Origin: Rhodococcus sp. KRD162
Lineage (GTDB): Bacteria; Actinomycetota; Actinomycetes; Mycobacteriales; Mycobacteriaceae
Assembly: GCF_017168335.1 (NCBI RefSeq)
Contig: NZ_JABFAU010000015.1
Span: forward strand, 169,995 to 221,736
Length of the DNA stretch: 51,742 bases
Reading direction: 5' to 3'
The notes below the pieces were generated by a model. The model made no database searches and was not told the DNA's origin. It was given only the letters and a program-made list of their open reading frames with translations. Both the position numbers and the translations under genes were made by a program. Shown piece by piece: positions 28,701-38,424 of this stretch. Position 1 is the stretch's first letter. Each line of letters starts with the position of its first letter.

Positions 28701-28934
28701 GCCTCGACACAGTTCTACGGACTGCTCAACAGCCCGTCCCAGGTCGAGGCCGCGCAGGAAATGGCGCGAGTCAAGGGCGGGTCGGTTCCCGACGTCGGGC
28801 GACTACCTGCCGGTCAGTTCTATGCAGCGGTCGAAGGCGCGGAGTTCCGCCGCACCGCCACTCCGCTGTGCCTGTCCTACCATCCGAAGAGTCCACCCAC
28901 CGAGGAAGAGGTCATCACGCTGGCGCGTTCGTGA
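25791..28934 (+). CDS. Large dual P-loop ATPase, AAA module plus HerA/FtsK-like module
   Basis: 1047 residues, soluble. Module 1 (about residues 40-400) has Walker A GPAGSGKT at 73-80 and a Walker B-like LAIDQID with Asp252, as in AAA/STAND ATPases. Module 2 (about 640-1040) has Walker A GSGSGKT at 670-676 and Walker B DEAQ at 921-924 in LGGLFVMDEAQNFAPS. It ends with an arginine/Gln-rich ATQAPKGLHNRIAGNASTQF segment typical of HerA/VirD4-type DNA translocases. The middle (about 470-640) is unassigned. ATG 25791 overlaps the preceding stop (ATGA); a second ATG lies seven codons later. With the nuclease and winged-helix partners this looks like a DNA-translocating effector complex, possibly phage or plasmid defence; function is inferred. 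Confidence 0.8.
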   Translation: MMGVESTMTDNEQIHALESVRLSWAPTPDDVWRSQSNVHVPGMHERVFHEVMNAYDDADASDDASPLGVVVRGPAGSGKTHLLGQVREEVQGKGGYFFLIRLLDAAGFWRSTLMGMLDDLMRPSGRGSDSQLGLLLRRLCEIGDVSEEQRARIMGEEMIDAETLDAFVTAVYKVHPRHRRTSQHTLRALVLSIAPDAVVQDLGDAYLQSIDDVDPEEFSAWGIRRAELGHQGIAENISRLLAITGPTILAIDQIDTLVAQSRTGSDQEFADAQEDKVVEQLAHGLMSLRETLPRTASVLSALSSAWELIAARGVAPMRDRFRVTQTLKPIPSSDIGRLLLGRRLAACFLEAGFTPPHPTWPVAPEAFEQAPDFTPRQLLIAVDRHIRHCLDTGVASELESFTDKSGPADTPELPTARVSELDALDERYKQLREQVDVSVPLRPDSEDSIFPALLSAGLTAWIHEHQSSDDSLAQDPPPSGKPALHARLRHTVDTDTDDEEHWCFRAVTSGNARAALARVERAVTTAGLHIDMPRRRLILIRNDPWPNGAKTEQTIAALRRAGGVVVPFSDEDRRALAALSILLTENSPALTSWLLARKPAHEVTLFGEVLPAVSVVDDDTALIEPETTSAAASQMQPRRPAIVVGSELSTGADVAVPLEALRKHTAIFAGSGSGKTVLIRRLVEECALQGVSAIVLDVNNDLARLGTAWPEDERTWPPGDEAKAAAYLRDTDVVVWTPRKSSGRPLSFQPLPDFVSVLGDADEFEASVESALASLEPAAGVLGTSQKAKHGRAVLKSALDLFGRRPQGGDLADFVDLLEEFPDDASEMRDAVRIAAGLAENLKAAAANDPMFAGAGTPVDPAVLLTPADGKKARVSVINLAGLTTDEQKQSFVNQLQMGLFAWIKKNPAGDRPLGGLFVMDEAQNFAPSDRTTAATHSTLALASQARKYGLGLVFATQAPKGLHNRIAGNASTQFYGLLNSPSQVEAAQEMARVKGGSVPDVGRLPAGQFYAAVEGAEFRRTATPLCLSYHPKSPPTEEEVITLARS

Positions 28935-28937
28935 CCG

Positions 28938-28966
28938 GATGCCCGGCGAGTTCATCGCCGGGCATC
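28938..28966. terminator. Terminator hairpin between the ATPase and PRC-barrel genes
   Basis: GATGCCCGGCGA (28938-28949) pairs perfectly with TCGCCGGGCATC (28955-28966) around a 5-base loop. It ends the nuclease/ATPase operon and can also serve the convergent PRC-barrel operon. Confidence 0.75.
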
Positions 28967-28994
28967 AACCGACCACGGGTGATGGGTGAGTAGG

Positions 28995-29438
28995 TCAGCG
29001 ATCCCGATGATCGAGGACGACGGCGTACGACCCGACTCCGGTGAGGGTGTGTCCGTCGATGGATACGGTATCGACGATCACCGACGTGACCGCACCTGTC
29101 TCCGGGTCGAACTCCACGTCGTCCACTGTGCCGAGATCGACTCCGGCAGTACTGAGCGCGCGTTTGCCGATCACGCGGTGAGCTTTACCGTGCAGTCCGG
29201 ACAGTGAGTCCTCGGTGTCGATCTCGACGATGGTGTCCACCGACTCGACTGTCACTGCGTCGGATCCGAAGGAGGAGATACCGGACCATGTCAGCGCGTC
29301 ACCGGTCTTGCACTTCTTGATCTGCACACCGGCGACGGTGCGACTTCGCGGATCGACGAGGAATTCCCCCACTGCACCGACAGTATCGGCGGTGGAGGTG
29401 CTCACTACCTTGCGACCGATGGATTCGGAGAACAACAT
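28995..29438 (-). CDS. PRC-barrel domain protein (short)
   Basis: 147 residues. Two PRC-barrel-like halves are visible: an N-terminal MLFSESIGRKVVSTSTADTV beta segment and a second GVDLGTVDDVEFDPETGAVT segment. PRC barrels occur in photosynthetic reaction centre H subunits, RimM and many stress-related actinobacterial proteins; the ligand is unknown. Its start shares one base with the stop of the upstream PRC-barrel gene. Confidence 0.75.
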   Translation of the reverse strand: MLFSESIGRKVVSTSTADTVGAVGEFLVDPRSRTVAGVQIKKCKTGDALTWSGISSFGSDAVTVESVDTIVEIDTEDSLSGLHGKAHRVIGKRALSTAGVDLGTVDDVEFDPETGAVTSVIVDTVSIDGHTLTGVGSYAVVLDHRDR

Positions 29439-30052
29439 CAGCGAGTTCCCTTCAGCTGCGCCCGGAAGGCATCGACGGCCGCGCCGAACCCTGCCAGGTC
29501 GTCACGCACGAAATCGGTGGCACTGGCCGGAACCATGAGATGTTCGCCCGAGGCCGCGAGGGTGTCCGGCAACGGGATGAGCACGGTTGCCCCCTTGTTC
29601 TTCATCGACTCGGAGGACTTGATTTCGTAGCCGACCACATCGCATTGTCCGCCGTTCCGCCCGCTCACCTCGATGATCACGTCGACGACAGTGCCCAGGT
29701 CCGTTCCCGTGTCCGTCAGAACCGTCGAACCCAGGATATCTCCGCGACGCTCCGGTGCGGGCTCGGCATCCTCGCCGTCCTGCTCGGTCGAGGTGAACAT
29801 CTGATCGGGTGGGGTGAGGGCGTCCTCGCTGAGGATCATCACTGCATCCGATCCGAGCGCGGCCACCGACCGCCACGGCATGACCTCTTTCTTCGGCCCC
29901 GAGAACAGGCCACGGCCGGCAAGAGTGAACCCTGCTACGGCCCCGCCGTCCGGGGCGTACACGATGTCCTTGACCTGAGCGACGTCCTCGCCCGCGAAGG
30001 TGACAACGGGCAGCTTGGCGATCTCACTCGACCGCATCAGTTGTTCGCTCAT
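29438..30052 (-). CDS. PRC-barrel domain protein (long)
   Basis: 204 residues. SSEIAKLPVVTFAGEDVAQV and VKDIVYAPDGGAVAGFTLAG form the first PRC-barrel strand set, with a second after residue 110 (GSTVLTDTGTDLGTVVDVII). ATG 30052 overlaps the stop of a 48-residue membrane protein gene (ATGA). It probably acts with the shorter PRC-barrel protein downstream. The operon has a stress-sigma-type promoter candidate. Confidence 0.75.
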   Translation of the reverse strand: MSEQLMRSSEIAKLPVVTFAGEDVAQVKDIVYAPDGGAVAGFTLAGRGLFSGPKKEVMPWRSVAALGSDAVMILSEDALTPPDQMFTSTEQDGEDAEPAPERRGDILGSTVLTDTGTDLGTVVDVIIEVSGRNGGQCDVVGYEIKSSESMKNKGATVLIPLPDTLAASGEHLMVPASATDFVRDDLAGFGAAVDAFRAQLKGTR

Positions 30053-30195
30053 GACTTCGTGTGTGGGTCCGGGTTGCTCCGACGAGTAGCGATGATCACG
30101 CCACCGGATCGACGCCGGGATTGAACCAGCAACACTGCTGCCACGATCGCAATTATCAACACGAGGGCCACAATGACCCAACCCCACCACTGCAT
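30049..30195 (-). CDS. 48-residue single-pass membrane protein
   Basis: Translated directly: MQWWGWVIVALVLIIAIVAA, then VLLVQSRRRSGGVIIATRRS, ending PDPHTKS. One hydrophobic helix is followed by a basic cytoplasmic-type tail. AAAGGG precedes the ATG, and the stop overlaps the next PRC-barrel start by four bases. Overlap, ribosome-binding site and a clean membrane helix support a real small gene. Function unknown. Confidence 0.7.
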   Translation of the reverse strand: MQWWGWVIVALVLIIAIVAAVLLVQSRRRSGGVIIATRRSNPDPHTKS

Positions 30196-30258
30196 AGTGA
30201 GCACCCTTTCTCGAGAAGGAGTGAATGAGCCCGAGGATCACCCGCTTGGGTTCCTGTA

Positions 30259-30284
30259 CTACCCCTTGACGCACACCTTCAAAC
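30259..30284 (-). promoter_or_regulatory. SigF/SigB-type promoter candidate for the PRC-barrel operon
   Basis: On the minus strand GTTT (30281-30284) and GGGTAG (30259-30264) are separated by 16 bp, close to the actinobacterial stress-sigma consensus GTTT-N(14-17)-GGGTA. It lies about 60 bases before the 48-residue gene. Confidence 0.5.
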
Positions 30285-30344
30285 CCCACCTCGACGGCTC
30301 GGCAGATTCTCGTCGAGCAGGCACGCCTGGCACACTGGTGCTCT

Positions 30345-31658
30345 GTGAAGGCCCTCGCACGCGGGGAGAACTGCCCCGCACCCACCGGACCACTGACGGT
30401 CGCACTGACCAGTTCGACGCACGTCGATGTCTCGGCGCTGTTGCTGGCCTCGAACGGCCGCGTCCGATCCGACGCGGATATGGTCTTCTGGAATCAGCCC
30501 GAGGGTGCAGGCGTCGACTACCGGCCCGCGTCCTCCGGTCATCTCGTTCGCGTGGACCCGGCGGCCGTTCCACCCGATATCGACACCGTCGTCATCGCTG
30601 CCTCCCTCGACGGCACCGGACCGACGACCTTCGCAGCTGCGGGACCGGTGTCGGTCACCGTCTCCGACGCGTCATCGCCTCAGGTCTCGTACTCGGCAGA
30701 CGGCCTCGGCGACGAGTCGGCGCTCGTGTGCATCGAGGTCTACCGCCGCGGTGATCGATGGAAGATCCGCGCCGTCGGGCAGGGGTATGTGGGCGGATTG
30801 GCGGGGTTGGCCACCGCATTCGGAATCAGCATCGACGCGGACGAACCCGCTGCGCCCACTACGCCGTCCTCGCACGTCACCGACTCGACCGTGAATTCAC
30901 CTGCGCACCAAGGAGCTCTGGCCATGAGAAGCGAACTGTTCGCCCCCGCCCACGCCGAGGTGCCCGGCTCGGGGATTCAGAAGCAGGGCAGCAAGATGTG
31001 CCGAATCGGATTGAGCGGCGAGATCATGGCCCGTGCGGGTTCGATGGTCGCGTACCAGGGCGACCTTCAGTTCGCGGCCCAGGGCTCCGGTGGAATCGGC
31101 CGAGCGATCAAGCAGGCACTGTCCGGAGAGGGTGTGCCGCTGATGAAGGTGTCCGGCAGGGGTGACCTCTTCCTCGCCAATGCGGCGCAGGACGTCCACC
31201 TGATAGACCTGGACGGCACCGACGGATTGACGATCAACGGTGCCAACGTCCTGGCCTTCGAGTCCTCGCTGAGCTATGACGTCAAACGAGTACAGGGGGC
31301 TGCGGCGGGCGGTAACGCGGGCTTCTTCAACTGCGTGTTCTCCGGTAGCGGGCGGATTGCCATCACCACGGACGGAATCCCTGTCGTACTCGACGTCGAC
31401 CAACCGACGTTCGCAGACCCGCAGGCTGCGGTCGCGTGGTCGTCCTCGCTGCAGACACGGGTGAAGAAGAACGATTCCTTCGGTCTCGGCACCCTCATCG
31501 GTCGCACCACCGGTGAGCGCTTCACACTCGAGTTCATCGGCCGAGGATTTGTCGTCGTGCAGCCTTCGGAGCAACCGCCGGGCGGACTCGTCGGCGGAAG
31601 CGGCAGCGGCGAGCAGGCCGGAGTCGGCGGCGCACTGGGGGGCCTGCTGGGCAGGTGA
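30345..31658 (+). CDS. TerD domain - AIM24 family fusion protein
   Basis: 437 residues. Residues 1-150 look like a TerD (tellurium-resistance) calcium-binding beta-sandwich: VSALLLASNGRVRSDADMVF and GDESALVCIEVYRRGDRWKIRA. Residues 195-420 match the AIM24/DUF124 beta-helix family: MARAGSMVAYQGDLQFAAQG and GFFNCVFSGSGRIAITTDG. A Gly-rich tail ends the protein. TerD proteins belong to membrane-linked stress complexes; AIM24 function in bacteria is unclear. The GTG start has no obvious ribosome-binding site, so the transcript may be leaderless. It is divergent from the PRC-barrel operon. Confidence 0.8.
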   Translation: MKALARGENCPAPTGPLTVALTSSTHVDVSALLLASNGRVRSDADMVFWNQPEGAGVDYRPASSGHLVRVDPAAVPPDIDTVVIAASLDGTGPTTFAAAGPVSVTVSDASSPQVSYSADGLGDESALVCIEVYRRGDRWKIRAVGQGYVGGLAGLATAFGISIDADEPAAPTTPSSHVTDSTVNSPAHQGALAMRSELFAPAHAEVPGSGIQKQGSKMCRIGLSGEIMARAGSMVAYQGDLQFAAQGSGGIGRAIKQALSGEGVPLMKVSGRGDLFLANAAQDVHLIDLDGTDGLTINGANVLAFESSLSYDVKRVQGAAAGGNAGFFNCVFSGSGRIAITTDGIPVVLDVDQPTFADPQAAVAWSSSLQTRVKKNDSFGLGTLIGRTTGERFTLEFIGRGFVVVQPSEQPPGGLVGGSGSGEQAGVGGALGGLLGR

Positions 31659-31667
31659 ACTCCCCCG

Positions 31668-32555
31668 TCAGAGGAACAACGTCCGGTGCCGGATCGACCC
31701 TTGCAGATGGCCGGCCACCACGGCCGCGGCCCCGCACCACCGCTCGCATGGGGTACGTGAGAGCTTCTGCGGCACAATAGGATTGGTTACCATCAGCCTC
31801 AGCACATGCGCAAGGAACGCACGGACCGAGGCCCGCCGGAAACCATACTCGCGATAGCCGAGGTACAGCTCGACGTCGCCGACCGCGTATCGACGAACCT
31901 GAGACCAGTACTCGCGCAACGTAGGTCTGAGCCGGTAGTCGACGACGGCCGATTCGGCGTGAGCGAATCGAAATCCCGCCAACTGGACGCGCCAGGAGAA
32001 GTCCAGGTCCTCACCTGTTGCCATCAGGGTCTCGTCGAAACCGTGCACCGCGTGGAACACCGACGCCCACACCGCGAAGTTGCAGCCGGGAGCATACGGA
32101 AGAAAGTCGCTCTCGAGACTCTTCGACGACGGATTCATCGGCCGTCGACGGTAGGCAGCGGCCGAGTTCACCAGCGATGTGTCCAACGAGCCACTGACGA
32201 GATCGCTGGTCGGAGCCGCTGCCACCAGCGCGCTCAACCACTGGGGCCGGACGATGTCGTCCGCGTCGCAGAATGCCAAGAACTCGCCGTGCGCAGCAGC
32301 TGCGCCTACATTGCGTGCGTGAGATACGCCGGCGGAGTCGGACGCATCGACATATCGCACGCGAATCCCACCGGCGGCCGTCCGCGCACGCAGGAACTCC
32401 TGCAGTCGATCGGTTGATCCGCTGTCGCTGACGATCACCTCGAAGCCGGCACCGTGGTCTTGGCCTTCCAGTGCGTCGAGTTGGGCTCCCAAGGTAGGCA
32501 CTGCATTCAGGACGGGGATGACGACGCTGACGCTTGCCGGTCGTCCCACGGACAT
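31668..32555 (-). CDS. Family 2 glycosyltransferase (copy 2)
   Basis: 295 residues. GT-A motifs: SVSVVIPVLN, VIVSDSGSTDR, GVSHARNVGAAAAHGEFLAF followed by CDADD, and ATGEDLDFSWRVQLAG. ATG 32555 has an AGGGGAG ribosome-binding site. It is convergent with the TerD-AIM24 gene and lies downstream of rpsQ beyond a terminator. It shares its motif layout with copies at 13237 and 43915; the acceptor is unknown. Confidence 0.85.
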   Translation of the reverse strand: MSVGRPASVSVVIPVLNAVPTLGAQLDALEGQDHGAGFEVIVSDSGSTDRLQEFLRARTAAGGIRVRYVDASDSAGVSHARNVGAAAAHGEFLAFCDADDIVRPQWLSALVAAAPTSDLVSGSLDTSLVNSAAAYRRRPMNPSSKSLESDFLPYAPGCNFAVWASVFHAVHGFDETLMATGEDLDFSWRVQLAGFRFAHAESAVVDYRLRPTLREYWSQVRRYAVGDVELYLGYREYGFRRASVRAFLAHVLRLMVTNPIVPQKLSRTPCERWCGAAAVVAGHLQGSIRHRTLFL

Positions 32556-32605
32556 CGACTGCACTCCCCTACGTAGAACCGGATACGACGAAGAACCGGG
32601 CACGA

Positions 32606-32642
32606 CGAAAAACCCACCCCCGTTGCCGGAGGTGGGTTTTCG
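32606..32642 (-). terminator. Terminator of the S10 operon (after rpsQ)
   Basis: CGAAAAACCCACC (32606-32618) pairs with GGTGGGTTTTCG (32631-32642). On the minus strand the stem ends in a TTTTT run, a classic intrinsic terminator just past rpsQ. Confidence 0.9.
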
Positions 32643-32654
32643 AGCACAGAGTGC

Positions 32655-32933
32655 TTACTTGGCCTTTTCGAGGACCTCGACCAGACGCCAGTGCTTCGTG
32701 GCGGACAGCGGACGGGTCTCCATGAGCTGAACGCGATCGCCTACGCCGGCGTCGCCCTTCTCGTCATGTGCCTTGACCTTGGTGGTGCGACGAATGACCT
32801 TGCTGTAGAGGGGGTGCTTGACCCTGTCCTCCAGCTCGACCACGATCGTCTTCTCCATCTTGTCGGATACGACGTAGCCGATCCGAACCTTGCGGTTGTT
32901 GCGCTCTTCTGTCACAGTTTTTTCCTCGCTCAT
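32655..32933 (-). CDS. rpsQ: 30S ribosomal protein S17
   Basis: 92 residues. [20 protein letters not shown] and the internal [20 protein letters not shown] identify S17. Its start overlaps the rpmC stop by four bases. It is the last gene of the S10 unit. Confidence 0.97.
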   Translation of the reverse strand: MSEEKTVTEERNNRKVRIGYVVSDKMEKTIVVELEDRVKHPLYSKVIRRTTKVKAHDEKGDAGVGDRVQLMETRPLSATKHWRLVEVLEKAK

Positions 32934-33175
32934 GCTGCGTCACCTGCTGTGTCCTCGGAGGGACCAGAGGCCAAGCCGAGCTCACGTTCACGGAGCACCG
33001 TGTACACACGCGCAATTTCGTGGCGCACAACGCGCAGTCGACGGTTGTTGTCCAACTGGCCGGTAGCCATCTGGAACCGAAGGTTGAACAGCTCTTCCTT
33101 CGACTCACGCAGCTTGGTGACCAGCTCTTCACCGGTGAGCTCGCGGAGCTCTGCGGCTGGGGTTCCGGTAGCCAT
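32930..33175 (-). CDS. rpmC: 50S ribosomal protein L29
   Basis: 81 residues. [20 protein letters not shown] and [19 protein letters not shown] are L29 signatures. It has a short acidic tail. L29 borders the exit tunnel and helps dock trigger factor and SRP. Confidence 0.97.
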   Translation of the reverse strand: MATGTPAAELRELTGEELVTKLRESKEELFNLRFQMATGQLDNNRRLRVVRHEIARVYTVLRERELGLASGPSEDTAGDAA

Positions 33176-33591
33176 CAGAACTGCTCCTCCCTGGTGATGA
33201 TGCGTGCCTTGATGGGCAACTTGTGGATTGCGCGAGTGAGTGCCTCACGCGCGATGGTCTCGTCGGGGTACGACAGCTCGAAGAGCACGCGACCCGGCTT
33301 GACGTTCGCGATCCACCACTCGGGCGAACCCTTACCGGAACCCATGCGGGTCTCGGCAGGCTTCTTGGTGAGCGGGCGGTCCGGGAAGATGTTGATCCAG
33401 ACCTTGCCGCCACGCTTGATGTGGCGAGTGATCGCGATACGAGCGGACTCGATCTGACGGTTGGTGATGTAGGCGGGCTCGAGAGCCTGAATGCCGTAGT
33501 CACCGAAGGTCACCTGAGTTCCGCCCTTGGCGGTACCCGAACGCTTCGGGTGGTGCTGCTTGCGGTGCTTGACCCGGCGGGGGATCAACAT
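33175..33591 (-). CDS. rplP: 50S ribosomal protein L16
   Basis: 138 residues. [19 protein letters not shown] and [20 protein letters not shown] are diagnostic for L16, which sits near the A site and peptidyl-transferase centre. It shares one base with rpmC. Confidence 0.98.
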   Translation of the reverse strand: MLIPRRVKHRKQHHPKRSGTAKGGTQVTFGDYGIQALEPAYITNRQIESARIAITRHIKRGGKVWINIFPDRPLTKKPAETRMGSGKGSPEWWIANVKPGRVLFELSYPDETIAREALTRAIHKLPIKARIITREEQF

Positions 33592-33594
33592 GCG

Positions 33595-34822
<1,228 letters not shown>

Positions 34823-34826
<4 letters not shown>

Positions 34827-35104
34827 CGCCTCTTCGCCTTCCGGTCGTCTTTGATGTGACCCTTGAACGTGCGGGTCGGTGCGAACTCTCCGAGCTTGTG
34901 GCCGACCATCGAGTCGGACACGAACACCGGCACATGCTTGCGGCCGTCGTGGACGGCGAAAGTGTGACCGATGAAGTCGGGGAGGATTGTCGATCGACGG
35001 GACCAGGTCTTGATGACCTGCTTGGTTCCCTTGTCGTTCTGGACGTCAACCTTCGCGAGGAGGTGATCGTCTACGAACGGGCCTTTCTTCAGGCTGCGTG
35101 GCAT
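34823..35104 (-). CDS. rpsS: 30S ribosomal protein S19
   Basis: 93 residues, full length. [39 protein letters not shown] and the C-terminal [20 protein letters not shown] identify S19 of the 30S head. Confidence 0.98.
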
Positions 35105-35117
35105 TCTGAACTCCCTC

Positions 35118-35954
35118 CTAGCGCTTGTTCTTGCCGGTACGACGACGACGGACGATCAGCTTGTCGCTCGCCTTGTTCTTGCGGGTACGGCCTTCCGGCT
35201 GTCCCCAGGGGCTGACCGGGTGGCGTCCACCGGAGGTCTTGCCCTCGCCGCCACCGTGCGGGTGGTCGACCGGGTTCATCACGACGCCACGCACGGTCGG
35301 GCGCTTGCCCTTCCAGCGCATACGGCCGGCCTTGCCCCAGTTGATGTTCGACTGCTCGGCGTTGCCGACCTCGCCGACGGTTGCGCGGCAGCGCACGTCG
35401 ACGCGACGGATTTCACCGGACGGCATACGCAACGTGGCGTAGGGGCCTTCCTTACCGAGCAGCTGAATGCTCGCTCCAGCGGAGCGGGCCATCTTTGCGC
35501 CACCGCCCGGGCGGAGTTCGACCGCGTGGATGGTCGTACCCGTCGGGATGTTGCGCAGGGGCAGGTTGTTGCCGGGCTTGATGTCGGCATTGGCACCCTG
35601 CTCGATCGGCGAACCCTGGGAGACGCCCTTGGGTGCGACGATGTAGCGCTTCTCGCCGTCTGCGAAGTGCAGCAGAGCGATGTTCGCGGTGCGGTTGGGG
35701 TCGTACTCGATGTGAGCGACCTTGGCCGGCACGCCGTCCTTGTCGTTGCGACGGAAATCGATGAGACGGTACGCACGCTTGTGACCGCCACCCTTGTGCC
35801 GGGTGGTGATACGACCGTGTGCGTTACGTCCACCGCGGCCGTGCAGCGGGCGGATCAGCGACTTCTCTGGGGTCGAACGCGTGATCTCAGCGAAATCGGA
35901 CACGCTGGAGCCACGACGGCCCGGGGTTGTCGGCTTGTATTTACGGATTGCCAT
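35118..35954 (-). CDS. rplB: 50S ribosomal protein L2
   Basis: 278 residues. The catalytic-centre-proximal motif [20 protein letters not shown] and the N-terminal [20 protein letters not shown] are diagnostic for L2. Confidence 0.98.
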   Translation of the reverse strand: MAIRKYKPTTPGRRGSSVSDFAEITRSTPEKSLIRPLHGRGGRNAHGRITTRHKGGGHKRAYRLIDFRRNDKDGVPAKVAHIEYDPNRTANIALLHFADGEKRYIVAPKGVSQGSPIEQGANADIKPGNNLPLRNIPTGTTIHAVELRPGGGAKMARSAGASIQLLGKEGPYATLRMPSGEIRRVDVRCRATVGEVGNAEQSNINWGKAGRMRWKGKRPTVRGVVMNPVDHPHGGGEGKTSGGRHPVSPWGQPEGRTRKNKASDKLIVRRRRTGKNKR

Positions 35955-35993
35955 GAGTCTTCTCGTCCTCTATATCCGAAGAGTCCCAGCCGC

Positions 35994-36299
35994 TTACGCG
36001 ACCGGACCTCCGAAGATCTCGATGGGCTTGCTGTCGGCGGAGAGCGTTACGAGTGCGCGCTTGGTGTCCTTGCGCTTGCCGTAACCGAACCGGGTCCGCT
36101 TACGCTTGCCCTGACGGTTCATCGTGTTGACGCTGGTCACGGTGACGCCGAAGATTTTCTCGACGGCAATCTTGATCTGCGTCTTGTTCGAGTCCGGGTG
36201 CACCAGGAACGTGTAGGTGCCGTCTTCGATCAGTCCGTAGGACTTCTCGGAGATGACCGGTGCCAGCAAGATGTCGCGGGGATCGGCGATCGTGGTCAC
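35994..36299 (-). CDS. rplW: 50S ribosomal protein L23
   Basis: 101 residues. [20 protein letters not shown] and the basic [20 protein letters not shown] loop identify L23, the docking site for trigger factor and SRP at the exit. It overlaps rplD by four bases. Confidence 0.98.
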   Translation of the reverse strand: MTTIADPRDILLAPVISEKSYGLIEDGTYTFLVHPDSNKTQIKIAVEKIFGVTVTSVNTMNRQGKRKRTRFGYGKRKDTKRALVTLSADSKPIEIFGGPVA

Positions 36300-36973
36300 T
36301 TGCTTGCCTCCTCGTTCTTTGCAGGCCCAGCGATAAAGGTGTTCAGCGCTTCCACGCTGAAGACGACATCATCGGCATTGAGCACGTCGTAGGTGTTGAG
36401 CTGGTCGGGTGCGATGGGGTGCACGCCGTCCAGGTTCTGCACGCTCTTCCAGGCTGCGATGTCCTCGCGGCCGACGACGAGCAGGACCTTCTTGCGGCCC
36501 GAGAGCTCGGCGAGGAATGTCTTCGCACCCTTGGTGGACGGAACCTGTCCCGCAACCAATTCGGTGATGACGTGCAAGCGCTCGCTGCGGGTCCGGTCGG
36601 AGAGGGCTCCGCGCAGTGCGGCGGCCTTCATCTTCTTGGGGGTCCGCTGGCTGTAGTCGCGCGGCTGCGGTCCGTGAACCGTGCCACCGCCGACGAACTG
36701 AGGAGCGCGGGTCGAGCCCTGACGGGCGCGGCCGGTGCCCTTCTGCCGGTACGGCTTCTTGCCGCCGCCGCGGACCTCGCCACGAGTCTTCGTGGCGTGG
36801 GTTCCCTGACGGGCAGCTGCCAGCTGTGCGATGACGACCTGGTGCAGCAGCGCGATGTTCGCCGGTGCGTCGAAGATCTCCGCGGGGAGATCGACGGTGC
36901 CGTTGGTCTTGCCGCCGGCTTCCTTGACATCGAGCGTCAGCTTGGTCTCGGTGTTCTTCTCGAGGCTGGTCAT
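36296..36973 (-). CDS. rplD: 50S ribosomal protein L4
   Basis: 225 residues. [20 protein letters not shown] with [20 protein letters not shown] is the extended L4 loop lining the exit tunnel. L4 represses the S10 operon in E. coli; whether the long leader here is a target is unknown. It overlaps rplC by four bases. Confidence 0.98.
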   Translation of the reverse strand: MTSLEKNTETKLTLDVKEAGGKTNGTVDLPAEIFDAPANIALLHQVVIAQLAAARQGTHATKTRGEVRGGGKKPYRQKGTGRARQGSTRAPQFVGGGTVHGPQPRDYSQRTPKKMKAAALRGALSDRTRSERLHVITELVAGQVPSTKGAKTFLAELSGRKKVLLVVGREDIAAWKSVQNLDGVHPIAPDQLNTYDVLNADDVVFSVEALNTFIAGPAKNEEASK

Positions 36974-37635
36974 GCCCGTGCACCACCCTTCAATGCAGAC
37001 TTGACGATCACGACGTTGCCGCGACGGCCCGGGATCGCTCCCTTGATCAGCAGCAGACCGTTCTCGCTGTCCACCTTGTGGACCGAGAGGTTCTGCGTCG
37101 TGATGCGGTCGCCACCCATACGTCCGGACATGCGCATTCCCTTGAACACGCGACCGGGGGTTGCGCAGCCACCGATGGATCCGGGACGACGGTGCACGGC
37201 CTGTGCACCGTGGCTCGCACCCTGACCCTTGAAGCCGTGACGCTTCATGGTTCCGGCGAAGCCCTTGCCCTTGCTGGTGCCGGTGACGTCGACGTATGCG
37301 CCGTCCTCGAACACTGCAGCGGTCAGCTCCTGGCCGACCTCGAACTGCGAGGCGTCGGCAACACGGATCTCCACGATGTGGCGACGCGGCGTGACACCTG
37401 CCTTCTCGAACTGGCCGGTGGTGGGCTTGTTCACCTTGCGCGGGTCGATCGCACCGAATGCGACCTGGACGGCGCTGTAGCCGTCACGTTCCTGGGTGCG
37501 GATCTGGGTGACCACGTTGGGGCCGGCCTTGATCACGGTCACGGGAACGACGCGGTTGTTCTCGTCGAAGACCTGGGTCATTCCGAGCTTGGTGCCCAGA
37601 ATTCCTGTCGCAGGCCGATTCTTGTTATCAGTCAT
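36970..37635 (-). CDS. rplC: 50S ribosomal protein L3
   Basis: 221 residues from ATG 37635, which has a GGAGA ribosome-binding site. [20 protein letters not shown] and [20 protein letters not shown] are L3 signatures. A GTG at 37653 overlapping the rpsJ stop would add six residues and cannot be excluded. Confidence 0.97.
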   Translation of the reverse strand: MTDNKNRPATGILGTKLGMTQVFDENNRVVPVTVIKAGPNVVTQIRTQERDGYSAVQVAFGAIDPRKVNKPTTGQFEKAGVTPRRHIVEIRVADASQFEVGQELTAAVFEDGAYVDVTGTSKGKGFAGTMKRHGFKGQGASHGAQAVHRRPGSIGGCATPGRVFKGMRMSGRMGGDRITTQNLSVHKVDSENGLLLIKGAIPGRRGNVVIVKSALKGGARA

Positions 37636-37649
37636 CGTTGTCTCCGCGC

Positions 37650-37955
37650 TCACTGGATGTTGACGTCGACACTGGCCGGGAGGTCGATGCGCATCAGCGC
37701 GTCCACCGTCTTCGGTGTCGGGTCGAGGATGTCAATGAGCCGCTTGTGAGTACGCATCTCGAAATGTTCGCGCGAGTCCTTGTACTTGTGCGGCGAACGG
37801 ATGACGCAGTACACGTTCTTTTCTGTCGGCAACGGCACCGGTCCGACGACACGGGCACCCGTACGGGTGACCGTTTCGACGATCTTGCGCGCTGACGCGT
37901 CGATCGCCTCATGGTCGTAGGCCTTGAGCCTGATGCGGATCTTTTGTCCCGCCAC
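37650..37955 (-). CDS. rpsJ: 30S ribosomal protein S10
   Basis: 101 residues, the family length. It starts [20 protein letters not shown] (GTG start, AAGGA ribosome-binding site) and has [20 protein letters not shown] at the NusB/NusG-contact region. Longer in-frame starts were rejected as not S10-like. It is the first gene of the S10 operon. Confidence 0.98.
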   Translation of the reverse strand: MAGQKIRIRLKAYDHEAIDASARKIVETVTRTGARVVGPVPLPTEKNVYCVIRSPHKYKDSREHFEMRTHKRLIDILDPTPKTVDALMRIDLPASVDVNIQ

Positions 37956-38353
37956 GCTTAGTGTCCTTTTCTTGCCGCTTGGTCGTAGAACGGGCCGTTC
38001 GGCCTGCTCCACCTCGTCTGCACAGTCCCCGAGCCGTGAAAGTCCACCGACTCGAACTGTCTTCGTGCACACACGACAGTGAAAAACGTTGACGACCCAG
38101 GCGTGGCCTGCATCCGTTGCCGCTCTTCATCTGTCATGGTTCTCCGGTCCACGCGGTCGGGCGTGTCGTGATTCCGCTCATTCTTCTGCGTTGAAACTTT
38201 CGCTTCAACCACTTCCGAATGGATCGAAATCCGCACCGATCGAGCTGGTGTACCGGACGCGCTCACGTGGAACGCTGGTCTCATGTTCGTGCTCAGTCGG
38301 CCTGGCGACCGACTCACCTGTTTCAGGCCGCACGCAAGTGCGCCCTGTGTCCA

Positions 38354-38394
38354 GGCAACCCGACCAGTATGCCGCAGTCTGCCCGACAGATCAA
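38354..38394 (-). promoter_or_regulatory. Candidate promoter of the S10 operon
   Basis: On the minus strand: -35 TTGATC (38389-38394), 17-bp spacer, -10 CATACT (38366-38371), four bases, then GGGTTGCC. The layout matches the rplN and rpsH promoters. Confidence 0.6.
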
Positions 38395-38424
38395 CTCGGG
38401 GTCCGACGATGTCCCTCGCATTAT

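Noticed and set aside
30230..30274. 14-codon forward frame after AAGGAG upstream of the TerD-AIM24 gene
   Set aside because: Could be a leader peptide, but the purine stretch overlaps the minus-strand gene's leader and nothing else supports translation.
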